Assembly (NCBI RefSeq): GCF_003254395.2
Contig: NC_037652.1
Coordinates: forward strand, 1,947,001-2,011,000
Direction of reading: 5' to 3'
Length of the DNA: 64,000 bases
DNA from: Apis mellifera
Lineage: Eukaryota; Arthropoda; Insecta; Hymenoptera; Apidae
The notes below the pieces were generated by a model. It was not told the DNA's origin and searched no databases. It saw only the letters and a program-made list of their open reading frames with translations. Below are positions 1 through 12,522 of the stretch, in pieces. Position 1 is the first letter of the stretch; the number at the start of each line of letters is the position of its first letter. The position numbers and the translations under genes were made by a program.

Positions 1-70
<70 letters not shown>

Positions 71-118
71 TATATTATTATTATTATTATTATTATTATT
101 TATATATATTTATATAAA
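1..118. repeat. (ATT)n microsatellite at the head of duplication unit 1
   Basis: Nearly pure ATT repeat with occasional TATA interruptions at the left edge. Equivalent but shorter tracts open unit 2 (about 5043) and unit 3 (about 9778), each followed by the same flanking sequence. The tract therefore marks the start of each tandem unit. Confidence 0.95.
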
Positions 119-1839
119 TTATAATAAATGAATATCTGCTGAACGAATAATATCTGCTGAATTTAGATAAAAATGATTTATATTTTTATTATAGAATCAA
201 CAAACATATATATAAACTAGATTTAGAATTGACTACAAGAAATTTAATATTTTTTATCGTTAACAAGAAAATCTTCATTAATCAAATGCCTTCTATATTT
301 TTTGCAGGAAGCAATTATTTCTTTATTTCTTCGTTAAATGTAAAAATGAAATTCATATGCTTATTTTTTATAAATGCGTTTATTTTTCTCGTATTATATC
401 CTCGCATGATGAAATTCTTTTATTGCGTCGTACATAAAATAAATATAATAAAATTCATTTTCTCATCTTGCTGCGGAACAAAATAATAAAACGAAATATT
501 ATTTATAATAAAAAAAATGTTTGTTTCTTTATACTATTATAATTAATGAAATTATCGATTTAATATAAAAAAATAAAATATAACTCTTTTTTTATTTATA
601 ATATTTTTCTAATCACATACACAATTTGTCAATCCTTTTATCAAATAACAATCTTCATTAGAAAAAAATTTTTATTTTCTTTTCTACTTTTTACAAGACA
701 AAATCGAAAATTAATTAAGTATAATATAAATATAGTCTAATTTTGTTTCTTAAAATGAATTTAGGTGAAAGAAAGAAATAATTTAATTTAATACACACCT
801 ACATATCGTTAAAATTTCAAAATTTTTAAAATTTGCGTCTTTTCTTGCATTTGTTTTATTGATTTTCGAATCAAGATAATTACGTAAGTTGTAGCAGATT
901 ATTCATTCATTCATTCGTAATTAGTTGCAGAGGAATAATGTTATGAAATTAAGTAACTAATACAAAATAGATAAATCGATTGAGTATTTTAATTTTATAT
1001 GTGTACATATATCTTAAGTAAATTGTAATTCATAAATTGTTATATGAAAAGATGATCAAATCCATACTATATAAATGAATTACAAAATCATATTTAAAAA
1101 AAAAAAAAAATAGAAAAAATCGTTGATGGAACCAATGAATGTATTTATGGATTTTAATCATTTTCAGATATGGATATACAGAATAAGAATTTAAATAATA
1201 TTCTTCCAGATGTCATCTTAATTTATGGCGATATTTTCAAAAAAATATTGCTATTATTAGATTAAGATTTTTGCATTTTATGAAAATTTATTTAATATTT
1301 CGAAGTATTCGAAATTAAAATTTAAGATCTTTAAATTTTTTAAATTTAAATCAGTTATCGATGTTTGTTCCTTAAAATTGTGTATATTATTGTTCATATA
1401 TTTATAAAGTTTTACTAAACACAAAAAATTATGCATAATAAAATTAATTCATTACAAATTAGATTTTTCAAATACTTTTTTGTAAAATATTGTTAACAGA
1501 ACTAAGTTAAAAAAATAATGGGAAAAGAAAGGAAAGAAATGATCATTTAAATAAAATTATACTAACATTCATTATTCTAGTAATCGTTTGATCTTATTTC
1601 AGAGATAAGAAAAAGTAATTAATTGAATATTTCTTTCCGTTTCAGTAGCATTCATTTTTAATCTTTAGATATTTTTATATAATTATTAAATATTTTTATA
1701 TAATATTTTGATATATAATCGGGAAGTTTTAATAAAAAAATTCTTATAAAAAATATATGCAATATCATTGTTTCTAATAATCAAGAGAAAGAAATTCTGA
1801 GAATAATAATAATTATCATAATACTACTAATAATTAAAC
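119..1839. other. Upstream flank of OBP gene 1, no gene seen
   Basis: AT-rich DNA repeated almost verbatim upstream of OBP genes 2 and 3. An open frame at 229-486 is interrupted or shifted in the other copies, so it is unlikely to encode protein. The shared block presumably contains whatever proximal control the duplicated OBPs have in common. Confidence 0.6.
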
Positions 1840-1847
1840 TATAAAAG
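1840..1847 (+). promoter_or_regulatory. TATA box of OBP gene 1
   Basis: TATAAAAG lies 81 bases before the ATG at 1928. The same box stands at the matching position before genes 2 and 3, supporting a TATA-driven promoter with a short 5' leader. Confidence 0.6.
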
Positions 1848-1927
1848 CCATCGTAGATTCGATATTTGTTTAGTTCTTGTTGGATGTATTTCAAGCAATC
1901 TTTATTTAAAATTGATATAAAAGAAAA

Positions 1928-4017
1928 ATGAAAACTATCGTGGTTATTTTTGCCTTTTGCATTTGCGTTAATGCAATGGTGAATTTTCAAATATGTTCAA
2001 CTTTATTCACATTTACCATAGTTTACGTTCAGCATCTTTATTTAAATTTTAAATCTATTTTTCTATGATTATGTGATATTTTTATATGATTTTAAAAGTA
2101 TTCGTAATTGTCACAATTTATATCTTTGCAATAGTTTATTTCCTTTTTAATATAAATTTGCTACATTGAATAGTTTATGTTTAGCATATTTTAATATAAA
2201 TTTGCTATATTGAATTTTCATTTAATGATATACTCCGATAATTCTTATATAACATTATAAATCCTTGGATAATTCCAAAGTGATAAATAATTATTTACGT
2301 ATAATTAAAAAATATATGAAATATAATTGTTATTTCTAATTGATTATCTAGTAATCTTAAAATTAAATACATTTCTGGTGAAACATTGGTTTAATATTAG
2401 TGTAATGTGTCCTCTTTAAAAATAATAAAAATATTTTCTCATTATGATTAACCAACAACTAAAAAAGAATCTTTCACATTATGAAATGAAAAATTCGATA
2501 TCTGAAGCGATTTATATTTGTCATTCGCTATTTATAATTTTTTCTATAAAATTCTTATGTTGAATTAAATTGAATTCGTTTTTGATCTCTTTAAATTTGG
2601 ATTATTTATAAATATATAAAATTTTTAATCATTACAAATTATGCCGTTTGCTTTCTATTTTATTCCCTGAAAATCGTAAATAAAGATTGGAATATAATAA
2701 TTTTTAATTATTTCGATCTTAGTATTGTTTCCAAATTTTTGAGAGATATCGAAGATCTTCGATCTCAGAGATAAATAAAATATATTTTAGAACATTTTTG
2801 GTAGAACTTTTTCAGAATCAGAATTTTCATAATCTCAGAATCTTTTAGAATTAGAATTTTTTTTAACCATCCAATTTTACATCTTGAAACTTTCTGAACT
2901 CTTAGACTTTGTAACGAATAAAAATTTAGGGCTTCGTGAATTCAGTGAAGAACGTAAATCTTCATTAGCATATTACTCTTAATCGTTTAAAACTTTGTTA
3001 ATAGCGATATTTATAATAAATTAATTTTATTATTACCATACCTTTAGGAACAAATTAAAACTAATAATTTTCAAGTTCATTATACCATATCATTACATTA
3101 TCATTATTATACAATATATCATTACGATATTATATATTAAGATACTATTACGAATCTTTATTAATATTTAAAATGAATAAAAGATTTTTAAAACAATATT
3201 AAAAACAACATTTTAAAAATAATTATATGTATAATAAGAATTAATTTAATAAAAAAAATAATTATTTTTAAAATATTTTATTTAATTAATATATAAAACT
3301 ATTTATAATATATTTTAATCTATTTCAGACAATTGAAGAATTGAAAATCCAATTACGTGATGTGCAGGAAATTTGCAAGACAGAATCTGGCATTGATCAG
3401 CGTAAGTTATAAATAGCAAAAAAAATGATAAAAAATAATATTTTTGATTATTATATATTGATGATTTTGATATAATATTATTATATTATTATAATTGATA
3501 CTATTATTAATTTCTTTATTCGAAATTCAGAAACAGTAGATGACATTAGTGAAGTGAAGTTCGATATAGAAGATGAGAAACCTCAACGCTACAATGAATG
3601 CATACTAAAAAAATTCAATATTGTTAGTATAAACAATAAAATTATTTAAATAGAATTTTATATATGTATAAAATAAAAAGAAAAATTATCATTTTTTGGC
3701 AATAGGTTGATGAGAGTGGAAACTTTAAGGAAAATATCGTTCAAGAACTAACGAGTATATATTTAGATGAAAATGAAGTTAATAAATTAATCGCCGAATG
3801 TTCAGTTATCTGTAAGTAAAAAATTATTAATGAAAAAATACAATTTTTTATATATTATATATTTTAATTATTACATAATACTTTGAATAAATTATTTACC
3901 ATTGTTTTTTACATTGAATTTATCATTTTAGCTGATGCCAATATATATATAAAATTTAATAAACTAGTGAAGTGTTTTGCAAAATATAAAACAATGAAAG
4001 AATTATTAAATCTCTAA
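1928..4017 (+). CDS. C-minus odorant-binding protein, gene 1 (five exons)
   Basis: Small secreted carrier of hydrophobic ligands of the PBP/GOBP type, expected in sensillum lymph or other body fluids. Exons read: 1928-1978, 3329-3401, 3531-3622, 3706-3811, 3932-4017, all with GT-AG junctions and consistent phase; they join to 408 nt, 135 residues. Residues 1-16 form a signal peptide (MKTIVVIFAFCICVNA), sitting almost alone in exon 1. The mature chain has only four cysteines, at 33, 65, 104 and 122. Spacing fits C1, C3, C4 and C6 of classical OBPs; Arg61 and Tyr113 stand where C2 and C5 would be. This is the C-minus class expanded in Apis (OBP13-21 group); I cannot assign an individual number. 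AATAAA at 4100-4105 is a likely polyadenylation signal. It lies in the same orientation as two paralogues. Confidence 0.93.
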
Positions 4018-5042
4018 ATGTTCAATTATTAAAAGAAAAAAAGATTTATTTATAACACAATATATTTTTTAACTTTAAAAATATTTAAAAAATTATATCA
4101 ATAAATTAATGTACGATTACTTAACATCTAAGTTTTTGGTTATCTATCCAATGAATTATGTTTCTCTTTGCTTTCCTAAATTTTTTATTCCTATAAATTG
4201 ACTGATCTGATATGTAATTATCTACTACCAAATTTTTTTACTTCGTAATTCAATTTCGAATTCTTCTACGTTAAAATTAAGAATTATTCTTGTCTGAAAT
4301 AAATTATTCTATTATTTATTAAAATTCTACTATTAAATAAAAAATATTAATAATAAAATAAATATATAATAATAAAATGAAAATTGCAGTTTTAATTACA
4401 ACTGAAATCATTGATGAAGTATAAAATAGATTCAGTATTTCTTCGGATTTAGATTGATAAACTCATTATAAATAATAAACATTATATTACCTAATAAAAT
4501 CGATCAATTACTTTTGTATTGCTTTGTATTCTATATTGTTATATTTTATTATTATGATTACGATATTCCTATCTGATGTCTGATCATAATTCTAAAATAA
4601 ATTTTATAAGAGAATAAATTAATATCATTTAATATGAAATATATATTCATTAATTCCTAATAAATTATGCGTACTATTTTTCTCTTGATTCTTCAATTCA
4701 TATATATATATATATATTTTAATAATTAAAAAATAATTTATATTTGAGAGAAGATATTAATAAAGCATATATCAATATATATTCCATAGATTCATATTAT
4801 TTGTTTTATGATCTAAAGTCACAATATTTCTCTCTTCTGATATATTATTTTCAAAAGTTCTTCATGTTTAAGTAAATGTATATCATTTGCAAATTCTACA
4901 AAATGTTGTTTAAATAATATCAGAAATCATAATGTAATTCAGTGATCAAATTCTATTGAAAATAAAATTTGATTTGCGATTTAATAATCATATTCATAAA
5001 TACTTGTAACTATTTTTCTCTTCTTACATTATTTGGCGTCTC
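4018..5042. other. Downstream flank of OBP gene 1
   Basis: 3' flank with the polyadenylation signal, then AT-rich DNA. A segment at about 4401-4720 is absent from the corresponding place after gene 2 (near 9431). The flank also resembles the stretch after gene 3 up to about 15217, where the relic OBP begins. No gene is visible. Confidence 0.6.
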
Positions 5043-5107
5043 ATTATTATTATTATTATTATTATAATTATTATTATTATTGTTATTATTATTATTATTA
5101 TTATTAT
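5043..5107. repeat. (ATT)n microsatellite at the head of unit 2
   Basis: ATT repeat with ATA and GTT interruptions, followed by the same flank as the tract at position 1. It marks the junction of units 1 and 2. Confidence 0.9.
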
Positions 5108-6864
5108 CATTTATAATTATAATTATAATAAATTGTAATAAATGAATATACGAATAATATCTGCTGAATTTAGATAAACCATTTATATCTTTACTATAGA
5201 ATCAACATATATATAAACTAGATTTAAAATAGACTACATGGAATTTAATATTTTTTATCGTTAACAAGAAAATCTTCATTAATGAAATGCTTTCTACATT
5301 TTTTGCAGGAAGCAAAAATTATTCCTTTATTTCTTCGTTAAATATGAAAATGAAATTCATACACTTATTTTTATAAATGCGTTTATTTTTCTCGTATTTT
5401 ATGTTCGCATGATGAAAATCTTTTATTGCGCCGTATATGAAATAAAAACAATAAGATTCATTTTCTCACCTTGCTGCGGAACAGAATAATAAAACGAAAT
5501 ATTATTTATAATAAAAAAAAATGTTTGTTTCTTTATACTATTATAATTAATGAAGTTATCGATATCATATAAAAAAATAAAATATAACTCTTTTTTTATT
5601 TATAATATTTTTCTAATCACATACACAATTTGTCAATCCTTTTATCAAATAACAATCTTCATTAGAAAAAAATTTTTATTTTCTTTTCTACCTTTTACAA
5701 GACAAAATCGAAAATTAATTAAGTATAATATAAATATAATCTAATTTTATTTCTTAAAATGAATTTAGGAAAGAAAGAAATAATTTAATTTAATACACAT
5801 CTACATATCGTTAAAATTTCAAAATTTTTAAAATTTCTTTAAAATTCTTTTCTTGCATTTGTTTTACTGATTTTCGAATCGAGATAATTACGTAAGTTGT
5901 AGCAGATTATTTATTCATTCATTCGTAATTAAAGAGGAGTAATGTTATGAAATTAAGTAATTAATACAAAATAGATAAATGAATATTTTAATTTTATATG
6001 TGTACATATATTTAAAGTAAATTGTAATTCATAAATTGTTATATGAAAAGATGATCAAATCCATACTATATAAATGAATTGCAAAATCATATTTAAAAAA
6101 AAAAAAAAAATAGAAAAAAATCGTTGATAAACCAATGAATGTATTTATGGATTTTAATCATTTTCAGCTATGGATATACACAATAAGAATTTATATAATA
6201 TTCTTCCAGATGTCATCTTAATTTATGGCGATATTTTCAAAAAAATATTGCTATTATTAGATTAAGATTTTTGCATTTTATGAAAATTTATTTAATATTT
6301 CGAAGTATTCAAAATTAAACTTTAAAATCTTTAAATTTTTTAAATTCAAATCAGTTATCGATGTTTGTTCCTTAAAATTATGTATATTATTGTTCATATA
6401 ATGTTTATAATATTTATAAAGTTTTACTAAAAATAAAAAATTATTCATAATAAAATTAATTCATTACAAATTAAATTTATCATATATTTTTTTGTAAAAT
6501 ATTGTTAACAGAACTAAGTTAAAAAAAAACGGGAAAAGAAAGTGAAACAAATGATTATTTAAATAAAATTGTACTAACATTTATTATTCTAGTAAACGTT
6601 TGATCTTATTTCAGAGATAAGAAAAAGTAATTAATTGAATATTTCTTTCCGTTTCAGTAGCATTCATTTTTAATCTTTAGATATTTTTATATAATTATTA
6701 AATATTTTTCTATAATATTTTGATATTTTGATATATAATCGGGAAGTTTTAATAAGTCCTTGTTAAAATTCTTATAAAAAATATATGCAATATCATTGTT
6801 TCTAATAATCAAGAGAAAGAAATTCTAAGAATAATAATAATTATCATAATACTACTAATTAAAC
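5108..6864. other. Upstream flank of OBP gene 2, no gene seen
   Basis: Near-identical copy of the DNA before gene 1. At about 6143 it holds the uninterrupted version of the site that received the mariner element in unit 3. Short open frames here, for example 5550-5744, are AT-rich chance reading frames. Confidence 0.6.
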
Positions 6865-6872
6865 TATAAAAG
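6865..6872 (+). promoter_or_regulatory. TATA box of OBP gene 2
   Basis: TATAAAAG 84 bases before the ATG at 6956, in the same context as the box of gene 1. Confidence 0.6.
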
Positions 6873-6955
6873 CCATCGTAGATTCGATATTTGTTTAGTT
6901 CTTGTTGGATGTATTTCAAGCAATCTTGTTTATTTAAAATTGATATAAAAGAAAA

Positions 6956-9044
6956 ATGAAAACTATCGTGGTTATTTTTGCCTTTTGCATTTGCGTTAAT
7001 GCAATGGTAAATTTTCAAATATATCCAACTTTATTCACATTTACCATAGTTTATGTTTAGCATCTTTATTTAAATTTTAAATCTTATTTTTCTATGATTA
7101 TGTGATATTTTTATATAATTTTAAAAGTATTCGTAATTGTCACAATTTATATCTTTTTAGTTAGATACAATGTTATAGATAGATTTATATCTTTGTAGTA
7201 GATAGTTTATTCTTAATATAAATTTGCTACGTTGAATTTTTTATTTAATGATATTCTCCGTTAATTCTTATATAACATTATAAATCCTTGGATAATTCCA
7301 AAGCGATAAATAATTATTTACGTATAATTAAAAAATATATAAAATATAATTGTTATTTCTAATTATCTAATCTTAAAATTAAATACATTTCTGGTAAAAC
7401 ATTGGTCTCAAACACTAATTTAATATTAGTATAATGTGTCCTTTTTAAAAATAATAAAAGTATTTTCCTATTATGATTAACCAACAACTAAAAAAGAATC
7501 TTTCCCATTATGAAATGAAAAATTCGATATCTGAAGAGATTTATATTTGTCATTCGTTATTTATAATTTTTTCTATAAAATTCTTATGTTGAATTAAATT
7601 GAATTCGTTTTTGATCTCTTTAAATTTGGATTATTTATAAATATATAAAATTTTTAATCATTACAAATTATGCCGTTTGCTTTCTATTTTATTCCCTGAA
7701 AATCGTAAATAAAGATTGGAATATAATAATTTTTAATTATTTCGATCTTAGTATTGTTTCCAAATTTTTGAGAGATATCGAAGATCTTCGATCTCAGAGA
7801 TAAATAAAATATATTTTAGAACATTTTTGGTAGAACTTTTTCAAAATCAGAATTTTCATAATCTCAGAATCTTTTAGAATTAGAATTTTTTTTAACCATC
7901 CAATTTTACATCTTGAAACTTTCTGAACTCTTAAACTTTGTAAATGAACAAATAAAAATTTAGAGCTTCGTGAATTCAGTAATGAACGTAAATCTTCATT
8001 AGCATATTACTCTTAATCCTTTAAAACTTTATTAATAGCGATATTTATAATAAATTAATTTTATTATTACCATACCTTTAGGAACAAATTAAAACTAATA
8101 GGTTTCAAGTTCATTATACTATATCATTACATTATCATTATTATACAATATATCATTACGATATTACATATTAAGATACTATTACCAATCTTTATTAATA
8201 TTTAAAATGAATAGAAGATTTTTAAAACAATATACAACATTTTAAAAATAATTATATGTATAATAAGAATTAATTTAATAAAAAAAATAATTATTTTTAA
8301 AATATTTTATTTAATTAATATATAAATTTACTTTTAATATATATTTTAATCTTTTTCAGACAATTGAAGAATTAAAAATCCAATTACGTGATGTGCAGGA
8401 AATTTGCAAGGCAGAATCTGGCATTGATCAGCGTAAGTTATAAATAGCAAAAAAAATTATAAAAAATAATATTTTTGATTATCCAAAATATATATAAATA
8501 TATATTTATATTATTATAATTGATACTATTATTAATTTCTTTATTCGAAATTCAGAAACAGTAGATGACATTAATGAAGTGAATTTCGATGTAGAAGATG
8601 AGAAACCTCAACGCTACAATGAATGCATACTAAAACAATTCAATATTGTTAGTATAAACAATAAAATCATTTAAATAGAATTTTATATATGTATAAAATA
8701 AAAAGAAAAATTATCATTTTTTGGCAATAGGTTGATGAGAGTGGAAACTTTAAGGAAAATATCGTTCAAGAACTAACGAGTATATATTTAGATGAAAATG
8801 TAATTAAGAAATTAGTCGCCGAATGTTCGGTTATCTGTAAGTAAAAAATTATTGAAATGAAATAATACAATTTTTTATATATTATATATTTTAATTATTA
8901 TATAATACTTTGAATAAGTTATTTACCATTGTTTCTTACATTGAATTTATCATTTTAGCTGATGCCAATATATATATAAGATTTAATAAACTAGTGAAGT
9001 GTTTTGGAAAATATAAAACAATGAAAGAAGTATTAAATCTCTAA
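6956..9044 (+). CDS. C-minus odorant-binding protein, gene 2 (five exons)
   Basis: Tandem duplicate of gene 1 with the same exon plan: 6956-7006, 8360-8432, 8556-8647, 8731-8836, 8959-9044, giving 135 residues. The signal-peptide exon is identical to gene 1. Cysteines are again at 33, 65, 104 and 122 only. Against gene 1 I count 14 coding differences, of which 12 change an amino acid (residues 35, 48, 51, 54, 69, 96, 97, 98, 101, 115, 124, 132) and 2 are silent. Residues 96-101 form a cluster of four changes just before the third cysteine. All splice sites and the frame are intact, so the gene is presumably functional. AATAAA at 9146-9151 is the likely polyadenylation signal. Confidence 0.93.
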
Positions 9045-9774
9045 ATATTCAATTATTAAAAGAAAAAGAGATTTATTTATAATACAATATATTTTTTAAC
9101 TTTGATTATACTTTTTAACTTTGAAAATATTTAAAAAATTATATCAATAAATTAATATACGATTACTTAACATCTAAATTTTTGGTTACCTATCCAATGA
9201 ATTATGTTCCTCTTTGTTTTCCTAAATTTTTTATTCTTATAAAATGATCTAATACGTAATTATCTACTTCCAAATTCTTTTACTTCGTAATCAATTTCGA
9301 AATTCTTCTACGTTAAAATTAGGAATTATTCTTGTCTGAAATAAATTATTCTACTATTTATTAAAATTCTACTATTAAATAAAAAGTATTAAAATATATA
9401 ATAATAAAATAAAAATTGCAGTTTTAATTACAATAATTAAAAAATAATTTATATTTGAGAAAAGATATTAATAAATAGCAAATTAATAAGCATATATCAA
9501 TATATATTTCATAGATTCATATTATTTGTTTTATAATCTAAAGTCACAATATTTCTCTCTGATATTCCTATATTATTTTCAAAAGTTCTTTACGTTTAAG
9601 TAGATATATATCATTCTATTGCAAATTCTATAAAATGCTGTTTAAATAATATCAGAAATCATAATGTAAATCAGTGATCAAATTCTTTTGAAAATAAAAT
9701 TCGATTTGCGATTTAATAATCATATTCATAATAAATACTTGTAACTATTTTTCTCTTTTTACATTATTTGGCGT

Positions 9775-9777
<3 letters not shown>
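9045..9777. other. Downstream flank of OBP gene 2
   Basis: Shorter version of the flank after gene 1, lacking about 320 bp. No gene is visible. Confidence 0.6.
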
Positions 9778-9813
<36 letters not shown>

Positions 9814-9839
9814 GTTATTATTATTATTATTATTATTAT
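9778..9839. repeat. (ATT)n microsatellite at the head of unit 3
   Basis: Third ATT tract, followed by the same flank as the other two. It marks the start of the partial third unit. Confidence 0.9.
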
Positions 9840-10877
9840 CATTTATAATTATAATTATAATAAATTGTAATAAATGAATATACGAATAATATCTGCTGAA
9901 TTTAGATAAACCATTTATATCTTTACTATAGAATCAACATATATATAAACTAGATTTAAAATAGACTACATGGAATTTAATATTTTTTATCGTTAACAAG
10001 AAAATCTTCATTAATGAAATGCTTTCTACATTTTTTGCAGGAAGCAAAAATTATTCCTTTATTTCTTCGTTAAATATGAAAATGAAATTCATACACTTAT
10101 TTTTATAAATGCGTTTATTTTTCTCGTATTTTATGTTCGCATGATGAAAATCTTTTATTGCGCCGCATATAAAATAAATACAATAAGATTCATTTTCTCA
10201 TATTGTTGCAGAACAGAATAATAAAACGAAATATTATTTATAATAAAAAAAATGTTTCTTTATACTATTATAATTAATGAAGTTATCGATATCATATAAA
10301 AAAATAAAATATAACTCTTTTTTTATTTATAATATTTTTCTAATCACATACACAATTTGTCAATCCTTTATCAAATAACAATCTTCACTAGAAAAAAATT
10401 TTTATTTTCTTTTCTACCTTTTACAAGACAAAATCGAAAATTAATTAAGTATAATATAAATATAATCTAATTTTATTTCTTAAAATGAATTTAGGTGAAA
10501 GAAAGAAATAATTTAATTTAATACACATCTACATATCATTAAAATTTCAAAATTTTTAAAATTTGCGTCTTTTCTTGCATTTATTTTACTAATTTTCGAA
10601 TCGAGATAATTATGTAAATTGTAGCAGATTATTCATTCATTCATTCGTAATTAAAGAGGAGTAATGTTATGAAATTAAGTAATTAATACAAAGTAGATAA
10701 ATGAATATTTTAATTTTATATGTGTACATATATCTTATGTAAATTGCAATTCATAAGTTGTTATATGAAAAGATAATCAAATCTACATACTATATAAGTG
10801 AATTGCAAAATCATATACTATATAAAAAAAAAAAAAAAAAAAAAATAGAAAGAATCGTTGATAAACCAATCAATGTA

Positions 10878-11789
10878 TTGGGTTGGCAACTAAGAAATTG
10901 CGGATTTTTTTTAGAAAATCAAAGACAATTTTTTCATGGAACTAAATAACTTTATTCTGTAATGTGTTGCCCATTTTGATCAATGACCTTTTGCCATCTT
11001 TCAGGCAGCATCATAATCCCATGTTCATAAAACTTGTGGTTTTTATTAGCAAAAAACTGAATCAGGTACGATTTGATATCATCATCATTATTGAAATTTT
11101 TACCATTCAAGTTTTGTAAAGATCGAAACAAAAAGTAATCAGATAGTCAGGACTATATGGTGGATGTGGCAAAACATCCCAACCAAGCTCCAATAATTTT
11201 TGCCGAGTGACCAAAGATGTGTGTGGCCTTGCATTGTCATGATGGAATACAACACCTTTTCGATTTCGGGTCACTTTTCTTCAACTGCATTGTTTAATTT
11301 CGTTAGTTGTTCAATGTAGACAACAGAATTGATCGTTCGGTTGGGTGGTAAGAGTTCAAAATAGACAATTCCTTTGTAATCTCACCAAACTGATAACAAA
11401 ATCTTCTTTTGATGAATACCAGCTTTTGATATTGTTTGAGTTGGTTCACGTGGCCTGGTCCACGATCTTTTCCGCTTGATATTGTTGTAAACAACCCATT
11501 TTTCATTGCCAGTTATCAGTCGTTTTAAAAATGGATCATTTTCATTACGTTTTTTTAACAAATCGCAGCTGTTAATGCGTTACGTTAAATGCTTTTCTTT
11601 CAGTTCGTGAGGAAGCCATGTATCATTTTTGAACATAACCAAGTTGTTTTAAGTGGTTTTCAATGCATGTATGTGATACATGAAGCTTCTCTGCAATCTC
11701 ACGAGTTGTACTGTGACGATCCGAATCGATTATTGCTTTGATTAGGTCGTCTTCAACTGAAATCCGCAATTACTTAGTTGCCAATCCAA
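10878..11789 (-). mobile_element. mariner-family transposon, internally deleted and inactive (912 bp)
   Basis: Inverted repeats of about 30 bp beginning TTGGGTTGGCAACTAAG (left) and, as complement, TTGGATTGGCAACTAAG (right) enclose a broken transposase on the minus strand, flanked by TA at 10876-10877 and 11790-11791. The empty site is preserved in duplication units 1 and 2, where the flanks join directly at a single TA. Recognisable transposase pieces, in order along the minus strand: the DDLIKAIIDSDRHSTT-like region, TGNEKWVVY, the SWSRPREPTQT region, HDNARPHTSLV and a C-terminal WQKVIDQNGQ-like end. The usual length is about 1.3 kb; the 5' part of the gene (N-terminal DNA-binding region) is missing, with the repeat joined almost directly to mid-gene sequence. 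Stops and frameshifts follow; the first catalytic Asp (GDE) reads Asn, and a small deletion lies next to the third catalytic Asp. It could move only with transposase supplied from elsewhere. Confidence 0.93.
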
Positions 11790-12427
11790 TATTTATGGAT
11801 TTTAATCATTTTCAAATATGGATGTACAGAATAAAAATTTAAATAATATTCTCCCAGATGTCATCTTAATTTATAGAGATATTTTTAAAAAAATGTTATT
11901 ATATTATATATATATATATATGTTATTAAATTGAGGTTTTTGCATTTTATGAAAATTTATTTCATAATTTGTTATATTTCGAAATATTCGAAATTAAAAC
12001 TTGGAATCTTTTTTAAATTTCAATTTAATCAGATATCGATATCTGCTTAAAATTATTATATTTATTATCTATATTATGATCTATATATTTATGAAAACAA
12101 ATTTTACTAAAAACAAAAAATAAAATTATTTAAATACTCTAACTTTTTCTAATTTCTAAGTAAAAAATTATTTTGGAAAAAAATAAAAAATGATATAAAT
12201 CAGAATCATTTAAATAAAATTGTTATTCTTTATTTTATTAATATTCTTTATTATAGTTTTAGTTTCTAATTTTTATATTTCGCAAATAAGAAAAAGAAAT
12301 TATTAAATATATTTTTTCCTTTTAATCAGCATTAATTTTTAATATATTATCCATGTATAATTTGATATATACTTGGGAAATAATTTTCGTCAATAAAAAT
12401 ATGCCGTATCATTTGTATAATAATTAC
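11790..12427. other. Diverged upstream flank of OBP gene 3
   Basis: Resumes the unit sequence interrupted by mariner, but with noticeably more substitutions and indels relative to units 1 and 2 than the flank left of the element. No gene is visible. Confidence 0.6.
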
Positions 12428-12485
<58 letters not shown>

Positions 12486-12487
12486 GA
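12428..12487. repeat. (AG)n microsatellite upstream of OBP gene 3
   Basis: Long GAGA tract about 40 bp upstream of the TATA box. Genes 1 and 2 have only a short AAGAGAAAGA remnant at the matching place. Confidence 0.9.
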
Positions 12488-12522
12488 TTCTGAGATAGAA
12501 ATAATGAAGGTAAAAATTAGAG

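Larger units (their letters stand above)
1..10877. repeat. Young tandem segmental duplication: two full OBP units plus the flank of a third
   Basis: Unit 1 (about 1-5042) and unit 2 (about 5043-9777) align end to end: (ATT)n tract, about 1.8 kb of upstream DNA, a five-exon OBP gene, about 0.8-1 kb of downstream DNA. Introns and flanks are nearly identical apart from small indels. The same upstream flank recurs a third time at 9778-10877 with similar identity, up to the mariner insertion. Beyond the insertion (11790 onward) the similarity is clearly lower. Unit 1 has an extra segment of about 320 bp at about 4401-4720, which accounts for most of the unit length difference. The duplication is recent because neutral sequence has hardly diverged. 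Confidence 0.9.

Noticed and set aside
229..486. 85-codon open frame upstream of OBP gene 1
   Set aside because: Copies in the other units carry indels that break the frame, and the composition is that of AT-rich non-coding DNA.
1781..1990. Minus-strand open frames over OBP exon 1 (also 6809-7018)
   Set aside because: They are the reverse of the TATA box, leader and signal-peptide exon of real OBP genes; conservation comes from the duplication.
11303..11506. 67-codon minus-strand frame as an independent gene
   Set aside because: It lies inside the mariner transposase remnant, mostly in a shifted frame.
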